64,000 nucleotides of DNA from Allorhizobium undicola ORS 992 = ATCC 700741. Its GTDB lineage: Bacteria; Pseudomonadota; Alphaproteobacteria; Rhizobiales; Rhizobiaceae. Under the pieces are notes generated by a model. The model saw only the letters and a list, made by a program, of their open reading frames with translations. It was not told where the DNA came from and did not search any database. Within the stretch, counting starts at the first letter, position 1. Each line of letters starts with the position of its first letter. Positions 8,493 through 18,274 of this stretch are shown one piece after another. A program made the translations under genes and the position numbers. The stretch lies in the NCBI RefSeq assembly GCF_000621665.1, contig NZ_JHXQ01000003.1, positions 62,001 to 126,000 on the forward strand, given 5' to 3'.

Positions 8493-9878
8493 ATGACCCA
8501 GGACATCCAGACGCTTGAAAATCCCGTAGCCGAACCGCGCAAGGTCTTCATCAAGACCTATGGCTGCCAGATGAATGTCTATGACAGCAGCCGCATGGCT
8601 GATGCATTGGCAGCGGAAGGCTATGAGCCGACCGAAAATGTCGATGAGGCGAGCCTCGTGCTGCTCAATACCTGTCATATCCGCGAGAAGGCGGCCGACA
8701 AGGTCTATTCGGCGCTAGGGCGTTTGCGGGAAATGAAGAAGACCCGCACGGCGGAAGGCAAGGAATTCACCATTGGCGTTGCGGGCTGCGTGGCTCAGGC
8801 CGAAGGCGAGGAGATCATCCGTCGCGAGCCGGGGGTGGATATCGTCATTGGCCCGCAGACCTATCATCGCCTGCCGGATGCCTTGAAGAAGGTAAGAAGC
8901 GGCCGCCGCGTGGTCGATACCGAATATGCGGTGGAGGACAAGTTCGAGCATCTGCCCGATCCGAAGAAGGTTTCGGGGCGTCCGCGCATGGTCACGGCCT
9001 TTTTGACCGTGCAGGAAGGTTGCGACAAGTTCTGCACCTTCTGCGTCGTGCCTTATACGCGCGGATCGGAAGTGTCGCGTCCGCTGGCGCAGATCCTTCG
9101 GGAAGCCGAAAAACTGGTGGCCAACGGCGTGAAGGAAATCACCCTGCTTGGCCAGAACGTCAATGCCTGGCATGGCGAGGATGAAAAGGGCCGCCCCATG
9201 GGGCTTGGCGATCTTCTCTACCGGCTGGCGGAGGTGCCCGGCATTGCAAGGCTTCGCTATACCACCAGCCACCCGCGCGACATGGATGACCGGCTGATCG
9301 AGGCGCATCGCGATCTGCGCCTGCTCATGCCCTATCTGCATCTGCCGGTGCAGGCGGGATCGGACAGGATCCTGAAGGCCATGAATCGTCGCCACAAGGC
9401 TTCCGACTATGTGGCGCTGATCGAGCGCATCCGCAATGCGCGCCCCGATATTGCGCTATCGGGGGATTTCATCGTCGGCTTCCCCGGCGAGACGGATGAG
9501 GATTTCGACGCCACCATGAGGCTGGTGGAAACAATCGGCTATGCGCAGGCGTTTTCCTTCAAATATTCCACCCGCCCCGGCACGCCGGGTGCGGATCTGA
9601 CCGATCAGGTGCCGGAAGAGGTGAAGACGGAAAGGCTGGCGCGCTTGCAGGAATTGCTGCTGAAACAGCAGCATGATTTTGCCCGCTCGCTCGTCGGCAA
9701 GACCATGGACATCCTGCTGGAAAAGCCCGGCCGCATGGAAGGGCAGATGATCGGCCGGTCGCCCTGGCTGCAATCTGTGAATGTTGATGCAAAAACTTTG
9801 CAAATCGGCGACATTATTCATGTACGAATCACCGATACCGGCCCAAACAGCTTGTTTGCCGAGGTGGCACAGGGTTAG
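8493..9878 (+). CDS. miaB: MiaB, tRNA-2-methylthio-N6-dimethylallyladenosine synthase
   Basis: Radical-SAM methylthiotransferase of 461 aa that adds the 2-methylthio group to i6A37 of tRNAs. Domains in order: UPF0004 with three cluster Cys ([24 protein letters not shown]), radical SAM core with [15 protein letters not shown] near residue 175, and a C-terminal TRAM domain (about 395-455). I start it at the ATG at 8493 because the conserved region begins soon after; the frame is open upstream to 8397 without family-like sequence. It leads the conserved miaB-phoH-ybeY-corC cluster. Confidence 0.95.
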   Translation: MTQDIQTLENPVAEPRKVFIKTYGCQMNVYDSSRMADALAAEGYEPTENVDEASLVLLNTCHIREKAADKVYSALGRLREMKKTRTAEGKEFTIGVAGCVAQAEGEEIIRREPGVDIVIGPQTYHRLPDALKKVRSGRRVVDTEYAVEDKFEHLPDPKKVSGRPRMVTAFLTVQEGCDKFCTFCVVPYTRGSEVSRPLAQILREAEKLVANGVKEITLLGQNVNAWHGEDEKGRPMGLGDLLYRLAEVPGIARLRYTTSHPRDMDDRLIEAHRDLRLLMPYLHLPVQAGSDRILKAMNRRHKASDYVALIERIRNARPDIALSGDFIVGFPGETDEDFDATMRLVETIGYAQAFSFKYSTRPGTPGADLTDQVPEEVKTERLARLQELLLKQQHDFARSLVGKTMDILLEKPGRMEGQMIGRSPWLQSVNVDAKTLQIGDIIHVRITDTGPNSLFAEVAQG

Positions 9879-9917
9879 AGTGGGGGCAGGAACCATCGTT
9901 CACAGGAGCCTGATCGC

Positions 9918-11003
9918 TTGAACGGACAGGAAGTGGTAACTTCACCCTCGCGCAACACCAAACCGGTCGCGTCCGACGCCAATCACTTCATATTGACCTT
10001 CGAGAACAACCGACTTGCCAATGAGCTGTTCGGTCAGTTCGATCAGAACCTGAAGCTCTTGGAGCAGCGCCTCAACATCGATGCCAGGGCACGGGGCAAT
10101 TCCGTCGCCATTTCGGGTGATGTCGTGGCCACCAATCAGGCAAGGCGCGCGCTGGACAGCCTCTATGCCCGGCTGCAAAGCGGCGGAAGCGTCGAGCTTT
10201 CCGACGTGGAAGGGGCAATCCGCATGGCGGCTGCCGCCGACGACCAGTTGACCCTGCCCACGCTGGAGCGCAAATCGCGCCTGACCATGGCGCAGATTTC
10301 CACCCGCAAGAAGACCATCGTCGCCCGCACGCCGACCCAGGATGCCTATATGCGGGCACTGGAGCGCTCCGAACTCGTCTTTGGCGTGGGGCCTGCCGGT
10401 ACGGGCAAGACCTATCTGGCCGTTGCGCAGGCGGCGCAATTGCTGGAACGCGGCGCGGTGGATCGCATCATCCTTTCCCGCCCCGCCGTGGAGGCCGGGG
10501 AGCGGCTGGGCTTCCTGCCGGGCGACATGAAGGAAAAGGTCGATCCCTATCTGCGCCCGCTTTACGATGCGCTTTATGACATGATCCCCGGCGACAAGGT
10601 GGAGCGGGCCATTACCGCCGGCGTCATCGAAATTGCGCCGCTGGCTTTCATGCGCGGGCGAACGCTTGCCAATGCCGCCGTCATTCTTGACGAGGCACAG
10701 AACACCACCTCCATGCAGATGAAGATGTTTCTGACCCGTCTTGGCGAAAATGCCCGGATGATTGTCACCGGCGATCCCAGTCAGGTGGATTTGCCGCGTG
10801 GTGTCAAATCCGGCCTGGTGGAGGCGCTTCAGGTGCTGAAGGGTGTGGAAGGCGTGTCCTTCGTGCACTTCAAGGATGTCGATGTCGTGCGCCACCCGCT
10901 TGTCGGACGCATCGTGAAGGCTTATGACGCCCAGTATGTCGAGCGGGCAGAGCCGGTTGCGACAGCGAAAGGCGAAGCAGAAAGCCCTGATGAGCAAGCT
11001 TGA
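9918..11003 (+). CDS. phoH: PhoH-like ATPase
   Basis: Cytoplasmic P-loop ATPase of 361 aa. Walker A is GPAGTGKTYLA near residue 158 and Walker B is VILDEAQNTT near residue 255. The N-terminal ~100 residues resemble the KH-like region of PhoH-type proteins. Its partner in the cluster, YbeY, acts in 16S rRNA maturation, so an RNA-linked role is likely, but the biochemical function of PhoH is not settled. The start is a TTG at 9918 preceded by AGGAG with about 10 bases of spacing; no in-frame ATG fits better. The 3' end overlaps ybeY by 14 bases. Confidence 0.92.
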   Translation: MNGQEVVTSPSRNTKPVASDANHFILTFENNRLANELFGQFDQNLKLLEQRLNIDARARGNSVAISGDVVATNQARRALDSLYARLQSGGSVELSDVEGAIRMAAAADDQLTLPTLERKSRLTMAQISTRKKTIVARTPTQDAYMRALERSELVFGVGPAGTGKTYLAVAQAAQLLERGAVDRIILSRPAVEAGERLGFLPGDMKEKVDPYLRPLYDALYDMIPGDKVERAITAGVIEIAPLAFMRGRTLANAAVILDEAQNTTSMQMKMFLTRLGENARMIVTGDPSQVDLPRGVKSGLVEALQVLKGVEGVSFVHFKDVDVVRHPLVGRIVKAYDAQYVERAEPVATAKGEAESPDEQA

Positions 11004-11496
11004 GATACAGCTCGCCGTTGAAAACGGCGACTGGCCAACCGAGGCCGAACTGGAGGCGCTGAGTGCCCGCGTGCTGGGTGCCGCCTCCGATTTCATCGCG
11101 CGCGAGGAAGGGCAGCCCTTTCCCGAACATCCCGTTGAGGTCTCGCTGGTGTTTATCAACGATGACGACATTCGCGGCATCAACGCCGAATGGCGCGGTC
11201 AGGACAAGCCTACCAATGTTCTGTCCTTTCCGGCCTACCCGATTGAGCCGGGCGACAGGCCGGGGCCGATGCTGGGAGACATCATTATCGCTTACGAGAC
11301 GGTGGCGCGCGAAGCGGTTGATCTTGACAAGAGTTTCAGCGACCACCTTACGCATTTAATGGTACATGGATTTCTCCATCTTTTCGGTTATGATCATATG
11401 GAAACCGGAGAGGCGGAGGAAATGGAAGGGCTGGAAACCCGTATTCTGGCCGAATTAGGCCTTTCTGACCCCTATGCGGGACAGGAAGCACTTTGA
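10990..11496 (+). CDS. ybeY: YbeY endoribonuclease
   Basis: Single-domain metalloprotein of 168 aa needed for 16S rRNA 3'-end maturation and ribosome quality control. The zinc motif HGFLHLFGYDH (H-x3-H-x5-H) is present near residue 125. The N-terminal and central segment VSLVFINDDDIRGINAEWRG is family-typical. The ATG at 10990 lies inside the end of phoH, and the TGA at 11494-11496 overlaps the next frame's TTG, indicating a tightly coupled operon. Confidence 0.94.
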   Translation: MSKLEIQLAVENGDWPTEAELEALSARVLGAASDFIAREEGQPFPEHPVEVSLVFINDDDIRGINAEWRGQDKPTNVLSFPAYPIEPGDRPGPMLGDIIIAYETVAREAVDLDKSFSDHLTHLMVHGFLHLFGYDHMETGEAEEMEGLETRILAELGLSDPYAGQEAL

Positions 11497-11507
11497 TAGA
11501 TGGAAAA

Positions 11508-12563
11508 ATGAACGATTTTTCAACACGCACGGCCACCGAGGCCACTTCGGGCCAGGACGGCTCTTCATCCGAAGAAGGCTCCAGTAGCCCGCACCGAAGT
11601 CCCGCGGCGTCAAAGCCGCATTCCTTCTGGGCGCGTGCCGCCCGAATTCTGAGGCCCTCCAGCGCTGAAACCCTGCGCGAGGATATTGCCGATGCTCTTT
11701 TGACGGCGCCTGCCGCCAACGAGGCCTTTTCGCAGGAAGAGCGCACCATGCTCAACAATATCCTGCGTTTCCGTGAAGTGCGGGTGGAAGACGTGATGGT
11801 GCCGCGCTCCGACATAGAGGCTGTAGAGCTTTCCGTTTCCCTTGCAGAACTGCTGGAGCTTTTGCAGGAAAGTGGCCATTCCCGTATGCCGGTCTATTGC
11901 GAAACACTGGATGACCCTCGCGGCATGGTCCATATTCGCGATCTGCTGTCCTATATCACCCTTCAGGCCATGCATGAGGGCCATCTCGATCTGGCGCGGG
12001 TGGACCTTTCGATGACGCTGGAAGACGCCGGCATCATGCGCTCCATTCTTTTTGTGCCGCCTTCCATGCAGGCGGCCGATCTTCTGGCGCGAATGCAGGC
12101 GGCGCGCACGCAGATGGCGCTCGTCATCGACGAGCATGGCGGCACTGACGGGCTGGTCTCCCACGAGGACATCGTGGAAATGGTCGTCGGCGACATAGAC
12201 GACGAGCACGACAAGGAAGAGGCGCTTGTCAGCCGCGTTTCCGAAGATGTTTTTCTGGCAGACGCCCGCATTGAGCTGGAGGAAATCGCCGAGGTGATCG
12301 GTCCGGATTTCGATGTCAGCGCGGAAATGGAAGAGGTGGACACGTTAGGCGGCCTGATTTCTTCGGCGATTGGCCGCATACCGGCTCGCGGGGAGATCGT
12401 CGATGCCGTTGCCGGTTTCGAGGTTCAGATTCTCGACGCCGATCCGCGCCGGATCAAAAGGGTGAAGATTACCCGCATGGCGCCGATCGCCCATCGCAAG
12501 CAAGGGCCAGATGGCGTGTCAGCCGTAACGGCGGGGCTTTCCGAAGAGGCAACGGCCCGTTGA
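11508..12563 (+). CDS. corC: CorC/TlyC-type CBS-domain protein
   Basis: Soluble protein of about 351 aa with two CBS domains (about 80-205; start MVPRSDIEAVEL) followed by a CorC_HlyC transporter-associated domain (about 225-315; LGGLISSAIGRIPARGEIV). It lacks the DUF21 membrane domain of larger relatives, as is normal for the lnt-linked form. A role in Mg/Co efflux or in membrane-protein regulation has been proposed for the family; the name haemolysin C is historical. An in-frame TTG at 11493 overlapping the ybeY stop is an alternative start. In most rhizobia lnt follows directly; here lnt is 32.6 kb away. Confidence 0.9.
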   Translation: MNDFSTRTATEATSGQDGSSSEEGSSSPHRSPAASKPHSFWARAARILRPSSAETLREDIADALLTAPAANEAFSQEERTMLNNILRFREVRVEDVMVPRSDIEAVELSVSLAELLELLQESGHSRMPVYCETLDDPRGMVHIRDLLSYITLQAMHEGHLDLARVDLSMTLEDAGIMRSILFVPPSMQAADLLARMQAARTQMALVIDEHGGTDGLVSHEDIVEMVVGDIDDEHDKEEALVSRVSEDVFLADARIELEEIAEVIGPDFDVSAEMEEVDTLGGLISSAIGRIPARGEIVDAVAGFEVQILDADPRRIKRVKITRMAPIAHRKQGPDGVSAVTAGLSEEATAR

Positions 12564-12571
12564 GACGTTAC

Positions 12572-12615
12572 AGCTGCGCTTCTGTTTCCTTCGATGGAGA
12601 AGGAGCGCAGCTTTC
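12572..12615 (+). terminator. Candidate terminator after corC
   Basis: Perfect 9 bp arms AGCTGCGCT (12572-12580) and AGCGCAGCT (12604-12612), followed by TTT, just past the corC stop. The T-run is short, so this is only a likely terminator. The rest of 12564-12990 holds no gene, only the repeat listed next. Confidence 0.45.
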
Positions 12616-12876
12616 CGAATTTGCGTGCGTTCGAAAATATAAACACGTTTTGAGTGCTGATTTATAGCATTTGCTAAGCATATTTTTACTCCCCGCTGGG
12701 ATGATGTCTTTTGCCACTCACAATTCAGGGGTGCGGCAGGGGACGGTGTCGGATAAAAACCCCATCAGCTTTGCAGGTTCAGGTGAAGGTCGTTCAGTGC
12801 CCATGCAATGGGGCGGGAGAATTCCAGCAAGGCAGTATTGGGTTTTGTGTCCGCAACTGTACAGAAGCAAACAGGT

Positions 12877-12975
12877 GGAGCATTTTCCGGAAAAACGGAA
12901 ACCGGCTTTCCGTCCGAAAATGTGTAAAAACAGATATTTAGATCGGCTCATTGATTTTGTGAGACAATGAACCGA
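12877..12975 (-). repeat. Dispersed intergenic repeat, GCATTTTC...GAACCG family (diverged copy)
   Basis: Compared with the copy at 42534-42636 read in reverse, this segment keeps the order: GCATTTTC(C)GG, GGAAACCGGCTTTCCGTC, AAATGTGTAAAAACAGATA, then the GAACCG/CGGTTC arm with an intervening A+T-rich loop. It lies directly upstream of the globin-coupled receptor gene. Confidence 0.75.
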
Positions 12976-12990
12976 GCTGGGGATAGGAGT

Positions 12991-14517
12991 ATGGGCATCA
13001 TGGGTTCGTCGCACGCAGATGCAGATCTCGGCAAAAGGCTGGAATTCATTGATCTCGATCAGGCATCGCTTGCCCTGCTGAGGGAGATGGCGCCAGCGAT
13101 CGAAGCCCATATCGGCAGGGGTCTGGACGCATTCTACGACAAGGTCCGAAAGACCCCGGAAACATCCCGCTTCTTTCGCAATGATGACCATGTCAGCGGT
13201 GCCAAGCGGTTACAGCAGGATCACTGGGGCATCGTTACTGCCGCGCAATATGACGGGGATTACGTGGATGGCGTGCGCGCCATTGGCCGCACCCATGCGC
13301 GCATCGGGCTGGAGCCGCGCTGGTATATCGGCGGTTACGCCCTCATTCTCGAGCAGCTGATCCATGCCGTCATGAAGGAGCGGTGGCCCGGCATGTTCGG
13401 CAAGGGCGGTGCCGGCAAGCTGGCGCAGGCTGTGAGCGTCATGGTGAAGGCTGCGCTGCTCGACATGGATTACTCGATCTCCGTCTATCTTGAAAGTCTG
13501 GAGGAACAGCGTCTACAGGCGGAGGCGGCCCGCCAGAAGGCGGAGGAGGAACAGATGCAGGCGCTTGCGGCGCTGCGAGAGGCTTTGTCTCGCCTGTCCA
13601 GGGGCGATCTTGAATACCGCCTGCCTGACGACCTGCCAGAGAATTTTCGCGCCCTGGCTGAAGATTACAACACCACGGTCAGCACCTTGCGCGGCACGAT
13701 CGGGACCGTGCGCGAGGCGGGAGAGGAAATCCTGCGCTCGACGACGGTTATTGCCGAGGCGACCGACAACCTTGCCCAGCGGACCGAGCAGCAGGCCGCC
13801 GGACTGCAAGAAAGCACGAGTGCGCTTCAGGAATTGACCGGCAGCGTCTCGCAAGCAGCTGAAGGCGCCCGAAAGGCATCCGATGTCGTGCGGCTGACGC
13901 TGGAAGAGGCGCAGACGTCCGGCGCCGTTGTCACCAAGGCTGTCGAGGCCATGGGCGCTATCGAACAATCCTCGGACAAGATCTCCCGAATCATCGGCGT
14001 CATCGATGAAATCGCCTTCCAGACCAACCTGCTGGCACTGAATGCGGGCGTCGAGGCCGCCCGCGCCGGCGAGGCAGGGCGCGGCTTTGCCGTAGTGGCG
14101 CAGGAAGTGCGCGAACTGGCGCAACGCTGCGCCAATGCAGCCAAGGAAATCAAGGGCCTGATTTCCGAAAGCTCCGATCAGGTGCAGAACGGCGTTTCGC
14201 TGGTGAATGGGGCTGGCGATGCGCTGGGCAATATCATTGTGCGCATCGACGAGATCAACGCCATCGTCTCACGCATAGCCATTGCCGCAGGCGACCAGTC
14301 GAGCGGGCTCAAGGAAGTGAATATCGCCATTGGCAACATGGACGGTATCACGCAGCAGAATGCTGCCATGGTCGAGGAGACCTCCGCCCAGACATCGACG
14401 CTGCGCGAGGAGGTGGAGCGGCTTGTGGCGTCGCTGCGGCATTTCCGCACCAGCGACGGGAGAGCGGCTGCGGCGTCGGCAGCCCGCCACCACGGCTGGA
14501 TGAAACGGGCGAGTTGA
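12991..14517 (+). CDS. Globin-coupled chemoreceptor (protoglobin sensor domain plus MCP signalling domain)
   Basis: Soluble aerotaxis-type sensor of about 508 aa. The N-terminal ~165 residues are a protoglobin domain: RTHARIGLEPRWYIGGY near residue 100 carries the expected proximal haem His. No transmembrane helix is seen. A coiled coil follows (about 168-200, QRLQAEAARQKAEEEQMQA), then a HAMP-like region (about 205-255) and a full MCP signalling domain with the hairpin tip [37 protein letters not shown]. By analogy with HemAT it probably senses O2 and signals to CheA. Candidate starts are 12967, 12991 and 13000; AGGAG at 12985-12989 suits 13000, GGGGAT suits 12991. Confidence 0.92.
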   Translation: MGIMGSSHADADLGKRLEFIDLDQASLALLREMAPAIEAHIGRGLDAFYDKVRKTPETSRFFRNDDHVSGAKRLQQDHWGIVTAAQYDGDYVDGVRAIGRTHARIGLEPRWYIGGYALILEQLIHAVMKERWPGMFGKGGAGKLAQAVSVMVKAALLDMDYSISVYLESLEEQRLQAEAARQKAEEEQMQALAALREALSRLSRGDLEYRLPDDLPENFRALAEDYNTTVSTLRGTIGTVREAGEEILRSTTVIAEATDNLAQRTEQQAAGLQESTSALQELTGSVSQAAEGARKASDVVRLTLEEAQTSGAVVTKAVEAMGAIEQSSDKISRIIGVIDEIAFQTNLLALNAGVEAARAGEAGRGFAVVAQEVRELAQRCANAAKEIKGLISESSDQVQNGVSLVNGAGDALGNIIVRIDEINAIVSRIAIAAGDQSSGLKEVNIAIGNMDGITQQNAAMVEETSAQTSTLREEVERLVASLRHFRTSDGRAAAASAARHHGWMKRAS

Positions 14518-14565
14518 GGGGCCTTTGCTATTTCCTTGGCGAACGTGATGGGATAAGGGAAACCC

Positions 14566-15084
14566 ATGACGACAAAGCCTATCATCATCATCCCCGATCC
14601 CTTGCTGCGGCAGGTATCCCAACCCATCGAGCGTGTCGATGAAGACCTCAGCCGTCTGATCGACGACATGTTCGAAACCATGTATGACGCTCCCGGAATC
14701 GGGCTTGCCGCCATTCAGGTCGCAGTGCCGCGCCGTTTGCTGGTGATCGACGTGGCGCGGGAAGGTGAGCCGAAGCAGCCCCTGACCTTCATCAATCCGG
14801 AAATCATCCACAGCTCGGATGCGCGCTCGACCTATGAGGAGGGTTGCCTGTCCATTCCCGACTATTACGCGGAAGTGGAGCGCCCCGCCGCCATCACTGT
14901 CCGGTCTCTCGACCGGGAGGGCAAGGAGCAGATCACCGAGGCCGATGGTTTGTTGGCCACCTGCCTTCAGCACGAGATCGACCACCTGAACGGTACGCTG
15001 TTCATCGATCATATCTCCAAGCTGAAGCGTGATATGGTGATCAAGAAATTCACCAAGGCGGCAAAGGCCAGGGCCGGGCTTTAG
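14566..15084 (+). CDS. def: Peptide deformylase
   Basis: Metalloenzyme of 172 aa that removes the formyl group from new proteins. All three family motifs are present: GIGLAAIQV near residue 46, EEGCLSIP near residue 91 (metal Cys), and QHEIDHLNG near residue 133 (metal His pair and catalytic Glu). It leads the def-fmt-truA group, an order shared with other Rhizobiales. Its TAG stop (15082-15084) is the first three bases of an intergenic repeat (TAGAGCGC...). Confidence 0.97.
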   Translation: MTTKPIIIIPDPLLRQVSQPIERVDEDLSRLIDDMFETMYDAPGIGLAAIQVAVPRRLLVIDVAREGEPKQPLTFINPEIIHSSDARSTYEEGCLSIPDYYAEVERPAAITVRSLDREGKEQITEADGLLATCLQHEIDHLNGTLFIDHISKLKRDMVIKKFTKAAKARAGL

Positions 15085-15228
15085 AGCGCTTTTCGATCTG
15101 ATTGAATGAGATCAGCGCTCTACTGCATAATTCCTTAAATCGGAATCGATTTAAGGTGAAAATTATGCAGCAGATTTAAAGTGTTACAGCGTCCTTTGTG
15201 CGTTTGATAAAACGCACGGCGCTGTAAC
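15082..15228 (+). repeat. Palindromic TAGAGCGC element (15082-15120) joined to a Bru-RS-like element (15121-15228)
   Basis: The first part is an inverted repeat around GATCTGATTGAATGAGATC ending GCGCTCTA. The second begins TACTGCATAATTCC, passes AAATCGGAATCGATTT, continues with AAAATTATGCAGCAGATTT and AGTGTTACAGCG, and ends CGCACGGCGCTGTAA. Both parts recur many times in this window. No gene fits in 15085-15422. Confidence 0.9.
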
Positions 15229-15289
15229 GAAAAAGCGCCATGCCGGGAGCGATTGAAAATGGCTCCTGCCATGCCCTTGTCCTCTCGCC

Positions 15290-15389
15290 TAATTGCCTGA
15301 ACCGAAGCCGGGTCAAGGTGAAAATGATGCAGCAGATTTAAAATTCTACAGCGCCCGGAATGCGTTTTATGCAACGCCTGGGGCTGTCC
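15290..15389 (+). repeat. Diverged Bru-RS-like copy upstream of fmt
   Basis: Keeps the landmarks AAAATGATGCAGCAGATTTAA, CTACAGCG and GCGTTTTATGCAACGC in the same order and spacing as the intact copies, but the left arm (CTAATTGCCTGAACCG) has drifted. Two copies side by side suggest repeated insertion or an old duplication. Confidence 0.75.
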
Positions 15390-15422
15390 TTTGCGTAGCC
15401 AGATGAGCAGCCGGAGCAAGTA

Positions 15423-16358
15423 ATGGCCCTTTCCATCATTTTTATGGGCACGCCCGCCTTTTCCGTGCCGACGCTCGAAGCGCTGGTCAAGGCGGGGCAC
15501 CGGATTGCCGCCGTTTACAGCCAGCCGCCGCGGCCGGCGGGGCGACGTGGGCTCGACCTGACGAAATCTCCGGTCCATGAGGCGGCAGAAAAGCTTGGCC
15601 TTGAGGTGCGCACGCCGCTGAACTTCAAGGATGAGGAGGAGCGCCTCCGCTTCTCATCGCTTCAGGCGGATGTGGCGGTGGTGGTGGCATACGGGCTGCT
15701 GCTGCCGCAAGCCGTTCTCGAGGGAACACGGCTTGGTTGTTACAATGGTCATGCATCGCTTCTGCCGCGTTGGCGCGGGGCGGCTCCCCTGCAACGCGCC
15801 ATCATGGCGGGCGATGGCGAAACGGGCATGATGGTGATGAAGATGGACAAGGGGCTGGATACCGGCCCTGTGGCGTTGACGCGGCGGGTAAACATCACGC
15901 CCGACATGACCGGCGGCGAATTGCACGATGTCATGAGTGCGATTGGCGCCGAGGCGATGGTGGAGGCCATGGCGAAGCTGGAGGCGGGCGATTTGCCGCT
16001 GACACCGCAGCCTGAGGAAGGCGTTCTCTATGCCGCCAAGATCGACAAGGCCGAAACCCGCATCGATTTTTCACGCCCTGCCGCTGCCGTGCATGACCAT
16101 ATTCGGGCGCTGGCGCCTTTTCCGGGCGCGTGGTGCGAAATGGTGATCAACGGCAAGGCAGAGCGGGTCAAGGTTCTCGCCAGCACGCTTGCTGAGGGCC
16201 ATGGTGCGCCGGGGCTGGTGCTGGATGAGGCAATGACGATTGCCTGCGGCAACGGCGCCGTGCGCCTTCTGCGCCTGCAAAGGGCGGGGGGGAAGCCGCT
16301 TCAGGCCGAGGATTTCCGGCGCGGCGCAGCCATTTCCAGCGGCATGGAGATTGGCTGA
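15423..16358 (+). CDS. fmt: Methionyl-tRNA formyltransferase
   Basis: Enzyme of 311 aa that formylates initiator Met-tRNA using 10-formyl-THF. N-terminal [21 protein letters not shown] and the formyl-transferase motif [18 protein letters not shown] (near residue 109) are diagnostic; the C-terminal OB-like domain starts around residue 205. Length is normal. Its TGA overlaps the truA ATG by one base. The substrate link with def upstream is obvious: fmt adds and def removes the same formyl group. Confidence 0.97.
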   Translation: MALSIIFMGTPAFSVPTLEALVKAGHRIAAVYSQPPRPAGRRGLDLTKSPVHEAAEKLGLEVRTPLNFKDEEERLRFSSLQADVAVVVAYGLLLPQAVLEGTRLGCYNGHASLLPRWRGAAPLQRAIMAGDGETGMMVMKMDKGLDTGPVALTRRVNITPDMTGGELHDVMSAIGAEAMVEAMAKLEAGDLPLTPQPEEGVLYAAKIDKAETRIDFSRPAAAVHDHIRALAPFPGAWCEMVINGKAERVKVLASTLAEGHGAPGLVLDEAMTIACGNGAVRLLRLQRAGGKPLQAEDFRRGAAISSGMEIG

Positions 16359-17113
16359 TGCCGCGCTTCAAGATGATCGTCGAATATGACGGCACGCCCT
16401 ATGTGGGCTGGCAGCGGCAGGAAAACGGCCCATCCGTGCAGGGCGCGCTGGAAAAGGCCATTTTGTCCCTGACGGGAGAAACAGTTTCCATTCGCGGGGC
16501 GGGACGCACCGATTCGGGCGTTCATGCCAGGGGGCAGGTCGTCCATGCGGATCTTTCCCGCGCCTGGCAGCCCTACAAGCTGCGCAACGCGCTGAATGCG
16601 CATCTGGCGCTGGCGGGCGAGGCGGTCTGCGTGCTGGAGGCCGAGAGCGTGACGGATGAGTTCGATGCCCGCTTTTCGGCCCGCAAACGGCATTATCTCT
16701 ACCGCATCATTTCGCGGCCCTCCCGTCTGGCCATCGAGGCCAACCGGGCCTGGTGGGTGTCAAAGCCGCTCGATCACGAAGCCATGCATGAAGCAGCCCA
16801 GCAATTGGTGGGCCACCACGATTTCACCACCTTCCGTTCCGTTCACTGTCAGGCGAGCAGTCCGGTGCGCACGCTTGACCGGCTGGATGTGAGCCGCAGC
16901 GGCGATCTCATCGAAATCCGCGCATCGGCGCAAAGTTTTTTGCACAATCAGATCCGCTCCTTCGCCGGAACGCTGAAAATGGCCGGAGAAGGCAAGATGA
17001 CGCCCGCCGATGTGCGCGCTGCCCTGGACGCCAGAAACCGCGCCGCCTGCGGACCCGTTGCGCCGCCCGAGGGGCTTTATTTCATGCAGGTGGATTACGG
17101 GGACGATGGCTGA
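16358..17113 (+). CDS. truA: tRNA pseudouridine(38-40) synthase
   Basis: TruA isomerises uridines 38-40 in the anticodon stem. The 251 aa protein begins [21 protein letters not shown], and the catalytic Asp sits in [17 protein letters not shown] near residue 52. Translationally coupled to fmt. In the rhizobia I recall, dapE is usually close downstream; here pyrD on the other strand follows and dapE is 13.6 kb away. Confidence 0.96.
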   Translation: MPRFKMIVEYDGTPYVGWQRQENGPSVQGALEKAILSLTGETVSIRGAGRTDSGVHARGQVVHADLSRAWQPYKLRNALNAHLALAGEAVCVLEAESVTDEFDARFSARKRHYLYRIISRPSRLAIEANRAWWVSKPLDHEAMHEAAQQLVGHHDFTTFRSVHCQASSPVRTLDRLDVSRSGDLIEIRASAQSFLHNQIRSFAGTLKMAGEGKMTPADVRAALDARNRAACGPVAPPEGLYFMQVDYGDDG

Positions 17114-17185
17114 TAGGCCGATTTTCCGTGTTTCATTGAAACGCAAACAGATTCGGAATTATGGAGTAGCCAGTTTTCGCCCGCA

Positions 17186-18274
17186 TCATATCTTTACCGA
17201 CAGCCAGTGATCGAGACGGCTGTCGCGCAATTCGCGCAGGGATGACGCGCCCTCGCGGGTCAGGGCTGCCGAAAGCCCTTTGACGATTTCGGCAGGCAGG
17301 CCCGGTCCTTCATAGACCATGCAGGAGTAAAGCTGCACCAGATCGGCCCCGGCGCGAATTTTTTCCAGTGCGGTCTGTGCCGAGGAAATGCCGCCAACGC
17401 CGATGATCGGCAGGTCCTTGCCGACACGCTTGCGCATACGGGCAAGCACGGCGGTGGAGCGGGAAAAGACCGGCTTGCCGGAGAGACCGCCAGTTTCACT
17501 TGTGAAATTTTCCGCCTTCAGTCCTTCGCGCGACAAGGTGGTGTTTGAGACGATCAAGCCATCAAGTTCACGTGCAAGCGCCACCTCGGCCACGTCATCC
17601 ATGCCGTCCTCGGTCAGATCGGGGGCGATCTTCAGGAACACCGGCAGGCGGCGGCCGGTCCTTTGCGCTTCTTCGGCACGGGCCGCCAGCACACGATCCA
17701 GCAGTTCGGCAAGGCTTTCGCGGGCTTGCAGATCGCGCAGGCCGGGCGTGTTGGGCGAGGAAATATTGGCGGTGAAATAGGAGGCGACATCGTAAAAGCG
17801 GCGAATGCCGGCGACATAATCGCCGATACGGTCCTGCGCATCCTTGTTGGCGCCGATGTTGACGCCGACAATTCCGCTTCGGCCCTTGCGGGCTTCAAGC
17901 CGCGCAAGGGCGGCATCATGACCCTCATTGTTGAAGCCAAGGCGATTGATCAGCCCTTCATTGCGCACCAGCCGGAAGACGCGCGGCTTGGGATTGCCCT
18001 CTTGCGGGCGGGGCGTGATCGTTCCCACTTCGGCAAAGCCAAAGCCAAGTCCCAGCAATTCGTCGGGCACTTCGGCATTCTTGTCATAGCCGGCGGCCAT
18101 GCCCACGGGATTTGGGAAGGTGAGGCCTGCGACGGTCTGCGTCAGACGCGGATCGATCTCGATCGTGCGTTTCAGCAGGCTGCTCGTCTTCAATCCGGCA
18201 ATCGACAGCTTATGGGCAAGTTCGCCTTCGAAAAGAAAGAGGCTCGGGCGGGCAAAGCTCTTGAACAGGCTCAT
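17186..18274 (-). CDS. pyrD: Dihydroorotate dehydrogenase, class 2 (quinone-dependent)
   Basis: FMN enzyme of pyrimidine synthesis at the inner membrane, 362 aa. The N-terminal helix region (SLFKSFARPSLFLFEGELAHKLS) is the quinone-side extension of class 2 enzymes. Core motifs: GLTFPNPVGMAAGYDKNAE near 50, TANISSPNTPGLRDLQ near 168 (class 2 active-site Ser) and IGVGGISSAQTALEKIRAGA near 294. The ATG overlaps the stop of the upstream DUF952 gene (ATGA), so the pair forms a two-gene operon. Confidence 0.96.
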   Translation of the reverse strand: MSLFKSFARPSLFLFEGELAHKLSIAGLKTSSLLKRTIEIDPRLTQTVAGLTFPNPVGMAAGYDKNAEVPDELLGLGFGFAEVGTITPRPQEGNPKPRVFRLVRNEGLINRLGFNNEGHDAALARLEARKGRSGIVGVNIGANKDAQDRIGDYVAGIRRFYDVASYFTANISSPNTPGLRDLQARESLAELLDRVLAARAEEAQRTGRRLPVFLKIAPDLTEDGMDDVAEVALARELDGLIVSNTTLSREGLKAENFTSETGGLSGKPVFSRSTAVLARMRKRVGKDLPIIGVGGISSAQTALEKIRAGADLVQLYSCMVYEGPGLPAEIVKGLSAALTREGASSLRELRDSRLDHWLSVKI

